A stretch of 64,000 nucleotides of DNA from JBGPQJ01 sp963709295 (GTDB lineage Bacteria; Chloroflexota; Anaerolineae; Anaerolineales; Villigracilaceae), in contig CAVPVW010000002.1 in the NCBI GenBank assembly GCA_963709295.1, forward strand, positions 124,001-188,000. Direction: 5' to 3'. Position 1 is the stretch's first letter, and every line of letters begins with the position of its first letter. Made by a program: the position numbers and the translations under genes. Positions 46,208 to 52,995 of the stretch are shown piece after piece. The notes beneath the pieces are model-generated. The model was not told where the DNA came from. It searched no databases and worked only from the letters and a program-made list of their open reading frames with translations.

Positions 46208-46880
46208 TTATTTCTTGCTGGCGCGCATGATTTCCGCCAGCAGGTTCTGTTCCGGGACAGCTCCCACCACGGTGCCGGCCCCATCATTGATCGTCGTCTG
46301 GGGAACGCCACTCACTCCATATCGATCGGACAATTCCGGAAATTCCATCGCCTCCACCCCCTCTGCACGAATCATGGCAGGATTCTCCATGGCCATACTG
46401 TGCGCGAGCAACACGGCCCGCGGGCAATAGGGTCAGGTGGGGGTGACAAAGACCTGCAAGTGAAGCGGGCTTTGGAGGTTTTTCAGAAATTCCCTGGTCT
46501 GCGGGGTCAGGCCGGAATCCCTACCCGAAACAAGCAGTATGGCTTGTATCAAGGTACTGAATTCATGCCCGGACGGAATTCCAGAATACTGGATTCCGAA
46601 ATCGGAGATTTGATCTCCATCCATCGCTGCAATGACTATCCCTGGAGTTTTATCGACGCGATAGTGTTTTGCGACCTCAGAATCCGCGTCAATATCATGG
46701 ATCTTGAGAGTCAATCGATCGTCCAAGGCGGTGACTTCTTCGAGCAACTGCCGGGTGTCGTCACAGTAATCGCAATTTTCCCTCGAACCGAAAAAGAGTA
46801 TTGCAACTGGTTCCTTAAAGAGTGGAAAATGCTTCCCGGATTTGCCCTGTGGTGTGCTCATTTAGTAGTGCGTCGGCCAT
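46208..46880 (-). CDS. Two-domain thioredoxin-fold protein (PDO/glutaredoxin-like) with Sec-Pro-Tyr-Cys active site
   Basis: This is a protein disulfide oxidoreductase of the tandem thioredoxin-fold type. ATG 46880 has GAGGAG five bases upstream and reads MADALLNEHTTGQIREAFST; a surplus T in 46817-46819 then shifts into the main frame KEPVAILFFGSRENCDYC. Corrected length is 223 residues. Domain 1 has CDYC (Cys36/39). Domain 2 has VFVTPT-U-PYCPRAV: TGA at 46433-46435 (codon 149) stands where relatives have Cys of CPYC. The frame and homology go on for 74 more codons (GVSGVPQTTIND with the cis-Pro) to 46208. A hairpin suits a SECIS, and the window encodes another selenoprotein, so Sec is more likely than truncation. 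Confidence 0.85.
46391..46435 (-). promoter_or_regulatory. UGA(Sec) codon and candidate SECIS in the thioredoxin-fold gene
   Basis: Downstream of TGA (46433-46435, minus strand) an outer GGCC/GGCC stem and an inner GTGT/GCAC stem can form between 46418 and 46391, with a 5-base bulge on the 3' side and the loop TGCTCGC starting 22 bases after the UGA. A G is the second loop base, as in the loose bacterial SECIS consensus. It is less clear-cut than the fdhA element. Confidence 0.55.
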
Positions 46881-46932
46881 GTAATCTCCTCGTTTTTCGT
46901 TTGCGGTTCACACGGAACCGGGATTTATCCTA

Positions 46933-47136
46933 TCAGCTGCATCCAGCGCCTTCGACCAGCGAATATCTGCATTGGCCGCATTCCAGATCAAGCAATCCAT
47001 TGAAATCCATTCTGCCTTTGCCGCAGATCGGACAGGGAGAACCCCGTCGGACATAAACATGCTCGAAATTAGTTAAGGCCGTGGAATTTACTTTTATTAG
47101 CTCGGTGGTTTTAATCTGAGATTTTTGACTGTTCAT
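46933..47136 (-). CDS. Small zinc-ribbon protein
   Basis: The 67-residue product has two cysteine pairs, CPIC and CGQC, 19 residues apart (SPCPICGKG ... LECGQCRYS), consistent with a zinc ribbon, and ends GAGCS. I do not recognise a specific family. It lies between the anti-sigma gene (24 bases) and the Sec-containing gene (71 bases), so it is probably part of the same redox-responsive unit. It ends in tandem stops TGA TAG. Confidence 0.65.
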   Translation of the reverse strand: MNSQKSQIKTTELIKVNSTALTNFEHVYVRRGSPCPICGKGRMDFNGLLDLECGQCRYSLVEGAGCS

Positions 47137-47160
47137 TCATCCAACAATGAAGGAAAATTT

Positions 47161-47433
47161 CTATTGTCCAGGGTGTAAATGATCACCCAGATCAAGTTTC
47201 TGAAAAAGTCTTTCCCGAACATCCGATGGTAAATTTATGGGCGTGTCATTGCACGCATGCACCAGGGAAATGGTCTTTCTTGTGGTATCCACGACCACCC
47301 TGCAGTTATCACATCCGGCAACATGCGCCTCGATCTCCTGACAAATCTCTTCACGTGTCTGACCATCCAGGTAGTCATTGAGCATCCCCAGCAGTTGGTC
47401 GCAGGAAAGTGTTTTATGGTTGTGGTCTGTCAT
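47161..47433 (-). CDS. Zinc-binding anti-sigma factor (HxxxCxxC, RsrA-like, soluble)
   Basis: The 90-residue product has the zf-HC2 pattern LSCDQLLGMLNDYLDG and the ZAS motif H37-x3-C41-x2-C44 (HVAGCDNC), with Cys11 as likely further ligand and Cys31 nearby. There is no membrane helix, so it resembles soluble thiol-switch anti-sigma factors such as RsrA. Oxidation of the cysteines would release the sigma factor. ATG 47433 has GGGAG six bases upstream. Stop and start of the sigma gene are two bases apart. Confidence 0.85.
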   Translation of the reverse strand: MTDHNHKTLSCDQLLGMLNDYLDGQTREEICQEIEAHVAGCDNCRVVVDTTRKTISLVHACNDTPINLPSDVRERLFQKLDLGDHLHPGQ

Positions 47434-47435
47434 TC

Positions 47436-48029
47436 TCAACTCCCAGAAGTTTGCCCGGTAAAATATCCTGATAATTTTTCACGAAGGTTCAGCCGGGCTC
47501 GCAGAAGGCGTGTTTTTACATTCGTTTCCGTCAAATTCAAGGCTTCGGAGGTTTCCTTGATGGACAGCCCTTCGATATCGCGCAGAATGAATACTACACG
47601 CATCGGCTCGGGTAGATCTTTAATCGCCTTCTCGAGATAATTCTTGGCCTCTTTTGATTCCAAGATTTCCCCAGGTAGTGCTCCCCAGTCGACAAACTGG
47701 ATCGGCATGAAATCCTCGTCGTCGTTGTCACCTTGTTCATCGAGATTGACCTCCGGGCGCATTTTCCGAAGCATCATCAAGGCCTCGTTCGACGCGATGC
47801 GGTAAATCCATGTGGACAGACTGGAACGCTCCTCGAACCCTTTAATATGCTGAAGGATTTTTACGAATGTGTTCTGCAGGACATCTTCAGCATCCTGTTC
47901 CCTGCCGAGCATCCTCAACCCCAGCCTGTAAATGGGTCCCGAATAAACATCCACCAAACGGGCAAATTCATCCCGGTCTCCTGAACGGAGGGCTTCAATG
48001 GAAAAAGCCTGTTGTAATTGCTCATTCAT
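47436..48029 (-). CDS. ECF-type RNA polymerase sigma factor
   Basis: The 197-residue product has region 2 (ALRSGDRDEFARLVDVYSGP, then GREQDAEDVLQNTFVKIL and STWIYRIASNEALMMLRK) and region 4 (LPEPMRVVFILRDIEGLSIK, then NLTETNVKTRLLRARLNLRE). I chose ATG 48029, which matches the family; the frame is open 17 codons further up. With the adjacent anti-sigma factor it should control the thiol-redox genes downstream, and probably itself. Confidence 0.92.
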   Translation of the reverse strand: MNEQLQQAFSIEALRSGDRDEFARLVDVYSGPIYRLGLRMLGREQDAEDVLQNTFVKILQHIKGFEERSSLSTWIYRIASNEALMMLRKMRPEVNLDEQGDNDDEDFMPIQFVDWGALPGEILESKEAKNYLEKAIKDLPEPMRVVFILRDIEGLSIKETSEALNLTETNVKTRLLRARLNLREKLSGYFTGQTSGS

Positions 48030-48062
48030 TAGATGAAATCCTGAATAAAAAGATACAAGCAA

Positions 48063-48091
48063 AGTATACCCGAGATGCATCCCAAGGTCAC
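48063..48091 (-). promoter_or_regulatory. Candidate promoter of the sigma-factor operon
   Basis: On the minus strand GTGACC (48086-48091) and TATACT (48063-48068) are 17 bases apart, about 34 bases upstream of the sigma-factor ATG. The -35 box matches the sigma-70 consensus at four of six positions. An ECF-specific promoter may also exist but I cannot recognise one. Confidence 0.45.
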
Positions 48092-48229
48092 GTTGGCGAC
48101 GAGAGTCTTCCCAGGCAACCTGACTGGCAAGTTGTCAAGACAATGTCATATCCATAAAGGGATAAAAATCGCTGCATTTATGATTTTTGCCACTGGAACA
48201 CGGCATGGCTGTTGATTAATATCCTTATA

Positions 48230-48963
48230 ATGTCCACCGACCTCACCAAATCTCGTCTGTTCAACGACATGAGCCCGGCAGACCTTGCCGTCCTTGCTCC
48301 TTACTTTTCTTATGCCGAGTTCCCTGAAGGTGTGACTCTTTTTCTCAAGGAGATTTGGCAGACAGGCTCTACCTCGTGGTCAGTGGTGAAATCAAGATCA
48401 ATTACAAACCCTATGACTCCCCACAGATCACGATCACCCGTATCAGAGATGGTGATGTTCTGGGTTGGTCAACCGTGCTTGGGAATAAAAGTTACACCGC
48501 TACTGCGGTATGTGACTGTGACGCTGCCCTGCTGGTCATCAACGGGGACGATCTCCGTCAGCTGGTTGCCGACCATCCACAAACTGGTAAAATGGTATTG
48601 GATCGTCTGGCTGCCGCGGCTTCACCCCGGTGGAAGGATGCCCAGACTCAGGTCGCATCCATGCTGCGTAAGGGAATGGAAATTCCGGAACAAATAGACG
48701 GAGGCGGTAATATGAACGATACGTCCGCGAATGGCTTTACCCAGGAAATGCAGTTAAAAGCCCTGGTGGATCAATTGAGCGCCTATATCGAGACCTATCA
48801 TGGTGGATCGGTGGAATTCGTAGCTTTGGAGAAGGATACTTTGAAAGTACACCTGGGCGGGGCCTGCCTGGGGTGTCCTCTTTCGCCCGCAACGTTGCAT
48901 GGATGGGTGGAAGGAACGGTGAGACAATTCTTTCCTGAAATCGCTCACGTAGAGGCGGTTTAG
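48230..48963 (+). CDS. Cyclic-nucleotide-binding domain protein joined to a NifU-like Fe-S domain (one-base deletion)
   Basis: The N-terminal CRP-like beta-roll begins MSTDLTKSRLFNDMSPADLA, leaves the frame after TLFLK, and resumes as ADRLYLVVSGEIKINY; one G missing in 48349-48350 restores it (244 residues). No DNA-binding helix-turn-helix follows. From about residue 162 comes a NifU C-terminal-type domain with CLGCPLSPATL, which carries Fe-S clusters for delivery. An in-frame ATG at 48712 has a strong SD (GGAGG, seven bases), and TAG in another frame lies just before it. So this may be a true fusion with internal initiation, or two genes joined by a second unrecognised indel. Confidence 0.7.
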
Positions 48964-48989
48964 CAGTTTGCTCAATCAGGCTTAAAATA

Positions 48990-49028
48990 AAAGAACCTCC
49001 ACCTTTTTCCACTAGGTGGAGGTTCTTT
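48990..49028. terminator. Bidirectional intrinsic terminator
   Basis: A 14-bp perfect stem (AAAGAACCTCCACC with GGTGGAGGTTCTTT) has an A-rich left flank and T-rich right end. It separates the convergent NifU-domain gene and the membrane protein gene. Confidence 0.92.
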
Positions 49029-49031
49029 CGT

Positions 49032-49691
49032 CTACTTCTTGCTGCGGAAGTAAAGATAAATTAAGTATATCCCCGCACAGACCAGAACCACAGGCCACAC
49101 ATAGATCATGATCTGTTGAAGCCGGAAGCTGGCAGCGGTCAGTGCAGTGAGCAGCAATGCGGCAGAAGGAATCAGTGCCCACTTCATCCTTCCGGTTGGG
49201 TTGGGTAATATCGCTACGAGAAGAAATGTCAGGGACAATCCCAGGAAGAATGCGCTGCCCAGGACAATTTCATCCACCTTAATGCCGGCCAGTGTATTCC
49301 CGATTTGAAAGACCAGATACGCACTGAATGCCAGCGTCATCAGGACTCCCCCAGGTATGATCGCCCACCAATGCTCGTGATGAAAAATGTATATCATGAA
49401 GAAGCTCAGCCCTACCGCGCCGAGCATGATCGAGCCGGCGAGGTAGGTATATTCATCCGGAAGGAATGGGATGATGCCCACGCCTAACAAGGTTAATCCA
49501 GGGATGAGCGCCCACCAATGCTGGCGATTTAGCGCAAAGACTGCAATGAAAATGATCCCTGCAGCGATCGAAAGGGAGGCCCAGATCACGCTGATATCTC
49601 CGTTGATAATGCCCATCTGTTGCAGGAGTAACAGTCCCCCCATCAAGATCAACACTCCTCCGATGGCTAACCTGAAATCAAAGCGTTTCAT
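49032..49691 (-). CDS. Multi-spanning membrane protein, unknown function
   Basis: The 219-residue product is almost wholly hydrophobic, with about eight predicted helices arranged as short repeats of the type GGVLILMGGLLLLQQMG and repeated HWWA(L/I)IPG motifs. It ends in a basic tail (YLYFRSKK). SD GGAG is seven bases from the ATG. The repeated HWWAIIPG pattern is shared with the protein encoded at 50527, so the genes are related. It may be an envelope-stress membrane protein; this is a guess from the neighbouring LiaF-like gene. Confidence 0.8.
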   Translation of the reverse strand: MKRFDFRLAIGGVLILMGGLLLLQQMGIINGDISVIWASLSIAAGIIFIAVFALNRQHWWALIPGLTLLGVGIIPFLPDEYTYLAGSIMLGAVGLSFFMIYIFHHEHWWAIIPGGVLMTLAFSAYLVFQIGNTLAGIKVDEIVLGSAFFLGLSLTFLLVAILPNPTGRMKWALIPSAALLLTALTAASFRLQQIMIYVWPVVLVCAGIYLIYLYFRSKK

Positions 49692-49715
49692 GAATAATCT
49701 CCTTGATAAAAATGT

Positions 49716-50505
49716 CTAGTGAATATTGAACGACCCTGCGCCGGTTTCGAGCAGCATCTCGACAGAATTTTGGGCTGTGTCGTAATCAGGCGACTGGTAA
49801 TATCCCGTAGAAGTGACTGGAAAACGTTTTTCATCCACGCGAACGGAGGAGGCTCCTTGCAAGACCCGAACGCTTGCTGCGACACCCTCGGGGACTCGAA
49901 TATCGAATGATGCGGCCCCGCCTTCCACTTTAAAGAGCGTTTTACCAGCGTGTGCAGGTAAGACGATCTTCGAGCTGCTTGCACCCGTTTCCAATATCAG
50001 TTGGCTGACTTTGATATCCGTCAAATCCAAATCAATGGAGCTTGCACCTGACTCAAATTTCAAGAGTCATCGGGAGGTCGTTGCTCAATCGAAATCGCCA
50101 CGACCAGCCTTCCGGTCCCAGAAATGGAATGAACGAGGGTCCAGCATTGACCTGGACTATCACCTTGTCATCCAAATACTCAGTCCGCAAATCGAGGGTG
50201 GTACCGGATAAGCCCTCCAGGGCAGCATCCGGTGAGGCGCCTCCGGTCACCACCAAGGAAGCCGCACCAAAGTCGAAGGTGATTTCCGCCTTTTGGGCAT
50301 CTTTACGTGATACCTTCAGTTGATGACTTTCGTCGAATTTAGGCTTGTAATATCTGCTGGAAATCACCCAGATTCCCAGGAAAATAAGCAAGAGCGCCCA
50401 GATATAACCCCACACCGAACCTGAGATCAAGCCGGCAGCCTGGAGCCCCAGAACAACTCCCAGCAAAATAAAAACAATTCCCCAGAACAACGCTGTTCGT
50501 GACAT
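49716..50505 (-). CDS. LiaF-like membrane protein with toast-rack beta repeats (one-base insertion)
   Basis: The N-terminus has two membrane helices (residues 5-27 and 31-49), then a long beta-repeat domain. The first frame ends after SNDLPMTLEI at 50053; with one T fewer in 50055-50057 (TT for TTT on the coding strand) it continues ESGASSIDLDL to 49716, giving 262 residues. Repeats of the form (F/L)-x-x-G-A-(A/S)-S about every 20 residues (FGAASLVV, SGASSIDL, TGASSSKI, GGAASFDI, QGASSVRV, TGAGSFNI) run across the junction, proving the halves belong together. The LiaF/DUF5668 class is linked to envelope stress signalling. Confidence 0.82.
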
Positions 50506-50526
50506 TCCGCCTCCTTTATCCTTTAA

Positions 50527-51054
50527 TCAGGAATATGCTTTTTTCGCGATGAGAAAACGCCGCGAGATCAGGATATAGACACCAAGCAGGATTAATAGCA
50601 CTGCCGGTCCGTATGGGCCAAGCAGTGTCACCCCTCCAAAAATGGAGGCAAGCACCAAATAAAGGATTCCGCTGATAAAGACCAGGTCGAATCCCGCCTT
50701 CATCGAGTGCCACTTGCGCTCCAGGAGGGCAGACAGGATGATCCCGATGCCGACAAAGCCGGGGATCAACGCCCACATGTAAGTCCAGGAGGTCCAATCA
50801 CCGGTTTGCGTCTGGTAGTAAAAGATACCGCCCAGGCCGGCTAGAATAACAGCAGGAACGCACATCCCCGGTTCCCACAGAACTAAACCGAGCAGAAAAA
50901 GTAATCCACCCAGAACGACAAAAATAAGCGGCCAAGCCCAGACTTCTTTGAACCAGTCTTGAAGTTGAGGATTAAACCTCAACAGAAAGGCTAAAATGCC
51001 TGCAGAAATCAATAAAATTCCAGAGACCAAGGCAGCTCGATTTCCTTTTCCCAT
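50527..51054 (-). CDS. Membrane protein with LiaF-type helical region, unknown function
   Basis: The 175-residue product is hydrophobic, with five to six helices and a basic end (LISRRFLIAKKAYS). It begins MGKGNRAALVSGILLISAGIL; I chose ATG 51054 because GGAG lies six bases upstream. The segment YMWALIPGFVGIGIILSALL resembles the repeat in the protein at 49032. It is the first gene of a three-gene unit with the two membrane proteins that follow. Confidence 0.8.
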   Translation of the reverse strand: MGKGNRAALVSGILLISAGILAFLLRFNPQLQDWFKEVWAWPLIFVVLGGLLFLLGLVLWEPGMCVPAVILAGLGGIFYYQTQTGDWTSWTYMWALIPGFVGIGIILSALLERKWHSMKAGFDLVFISGILYLVLASIFGGVTLLGPYGPAVLLILLGVYILISRRFLIAKKAYS

Positions 51055-51111
51055 TTCCATCTCCTTTCATTTGCCTAATAACTATAATACGTCAAAAATG
51101 GATATTTGGTA

Positions 51112-52023
51112 TCACAGAATATCCTTTGCAAGATCAGCCAGCCCTTCAAGGTCCTCCAAGTCCAGCCATTGAAGCATGACGCGCTGAATGCCCGTCTGTT
51201 CCACTTCATGCAGCTGCTCCCGGATTTGATCCCCGGTTCCGACCATAGCGCCTACGTTTCGCCAGGCTTCCTGTGTTCTGTTACTTGAGGATATTTTCTG
51301 CTTTAGCTTTTCAGGTGTCTTTCCAAATAGGCATCCCAGCATCACAGACCGGCGGACGGATTCCCGAGGACGGTTTGCTGAATCGAGCAACAGGTCCAGT
51401 TGTTTATTCAAGGATTTCAACTCCCCAGCAGGCAGGTAGACCGCATTCCACTCACCTGCATAACGGACAACGTAAGGCAGGGTGCGCTTCAGCCCGTTTC
51501 CGCCAACAGCAATCCGTGGACCGCCGGGGCGGGCGGGACGAGGAAGGAGGGTGGCATCGCGAAGCTGGAAATACCTCCCTGCAAAAGTGACCGGGGTGTC
51601 GCTATTGAGCAGACGGGTGATGACCTCCAATCCCTCTTCGAAGCGGTCAAAACGGGCTGCCGGCTCGAGAAGGTCATAACCGAATAAACCATGTTCCCGT
51701 TCCTGCCAGCCTGCTCCCAACCCTAAGGTAAGCCTGCCCCCTGACAAGTCATCCACGGCTGAGGCCATGCGGGCAGTCATGGCCGGGTGCCTGAAGGAAA
51801 TTGGGGAAACCAACGGACCAAACTCGATTCGCTTGGTATGACTGGCCAGCCAGGTGAGTGAGACCCACAATTCCAGGGAATCTTTATCAGGTGGACTCGC
51901 ATTCGTGAAATGGTCGGACCGGAACAGACCGGAAAAACCGAGTTCTTCCACAGCACTAGCCAGGTTCTGCCAATGAGGCCAGGTCAGGCCATTTTGCCCT
52001 TCAATCATGATGGCGATATCCAT
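51112..52023 (-). CDS. Luciferase-like (LLM) flavin-dependent oxidoreductase
   Basis: The 303-residue product has the bacterial-luciferase TIM-barrel pattern: MDIAIMIEGQNGLTWPHWQN, ELGFSGLFRSDHF, FGPLVSPISFRHPAMTARMA, and LTLGLGAGWQEREHGLFGY. Relatives use FMN or F420; the cofactor cannot be told here, although the F420-type layout (LGAGWxxxEH) is close. ATG 52023 has GGAG five bases upstream; an ORF extension to 52152 overlaps the winged-helix gene and is rejected. The stop of the upstream gene is two bases away. Confidence 0.88.
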   Translation of the reverse strand: MDIAIMIEGQNGLTWPHWQNLASAVEELGFSGLFRSDHFTNASPPDKDSLELWVSLTWLASHTKRIEFGPLVSPISFRHPAMTARMASAVDDLSGGRLTLGLGAGWQEREHGLFGYDLLEPAARFDRFEEGLEVITRLLNSDTPVTFAGRYFQLRDATLLPRPARPGGPRIAVGGNGLKRTLPYVVRYAGEWNAVYLPAGELKSLNKQLDLLLDSANRPRESVRRSVMLGCLFGKTPEKLKQKISSSNRTQEAWRNVGAMVGTGDQIREQLHEVEQTGIQRVMLQWLDLEDLEGLADLAKDIL

Positions 52024-52025
52024 AT

Positions 52026-52885
52026 CTACTCCTTTTCGATTAATTCGGGCAAAGCCAGCCACTCCCCGGCTTTTTGAGGATGGACTGCTTGGACGATCTT
52101 CTTTTGATTTTCCAGGGAGTGAATCGTCCGATGAGTCAGGTCGTGTGTCCAACCAAAAAGACGGGCGATATCGCGCGGCATCACAGCGCCGACAGAACGC
52201 AGATAAAGGTGCACAAGCTTTGAGCGGGCTTCCACCTCACCAATGGACCGGGCATTCTCAACCAACTCTGGCATATGTCTCGGCACGATGTCATAGATGA
52301 ATGCGTACCGCCAGGCGCCTGCCTCCGCCACTCCGACAGGCAGAATTTTAAAATCCGCCTGCAAGGCATCGAGCGCCCGGGCGAATTCACTGTCACTTGT
52401 TTTACTTGTCATTCGGGCGGCGCGGCGAAGATCGATCGTATTCATCGCCCCTTCGAGTAGCGCTTCATAGACCAGTTTAGCGGCGAGGGTTAACCTCCCT
52501 CTCCGTAGGCTACGAGATGGTCTTCCTCGGGCGAGCCAAAGTTTTCCGAGAGCGCATAAAAATATGGCGCAGTATCCAATGAGATCAGCGTGGCTTTTCG
52601 ACGCAGCACTTTGGCGTAATACCAAACCTTTTTCCCGAGCGATTGATCCTTCCATCTCCAGGTGACATGCCCCGGGTCGTCGTGCGCATCCGCCACAGGC
52701 CGGTTCCCGGCCACGGCGACCCACAGACTGGGCAGGTCAATATTTTTAATTGGCCAAAAATATATAAATCCTCTTTCGTTGACGTACTTTTCCGCTTGCC
52801 GGGGCGAAGAAATCCTGCCTGCTGGAGGAAGATGAAAAGTCCTTGTTCGATAACTCAGAAGTTTCTTCAAAGAAAGCGTACGCAT
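52026..52885 (-). CDS. Winged-helix DNA-binding-domain protein of the AlkX/YcaQ-like family (one-base deletion)
   Basis: The product starts MRTLSLKKLLSYRTRTFHLP and reads through VWYYAKVLRRKATLISLDTA and HLVAYGEG. It then stops in frame, while the correct continuation LTLAAKLVYEALLEGAMNTI lies one base out. One G missing at about 52494-52499 restores 286 residues. The family has winged-helix folds and is sometimes called DNA glycosylase-like; the function here is unknown. TATAAT ends eight bases before the ATG and no SD is seen, so the mRNA is probably leaderless. Confidence 0.78.
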
Positions 52886-52995
52886 GGAATTGATTATAGC
52901 GTTTTCGGTAAATTGGCAAGTGCAATTCCTTACAAATTACGGCTGGCAACCGCCGGTATTATTAATTTATCCTATAATTCCCGGTGGAGGACTAT

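Noticed and set aside
46933..46935. TGA after GAGCS in the zinc-ribbon protein as a C-terminal Sec
   Set aside because: It is followed at once by TAG and by no conserved residues or hairpin; tandem stops are the simple reading.
48212..48697. Alternative 161-residue protein ending at TAG 48697
   Set aside because: Only its first part matches the cyclic-nucleotide fold; after the one-base deletion it is out-of-frame nonsense while the neighbouring frame carries the conserved residues.
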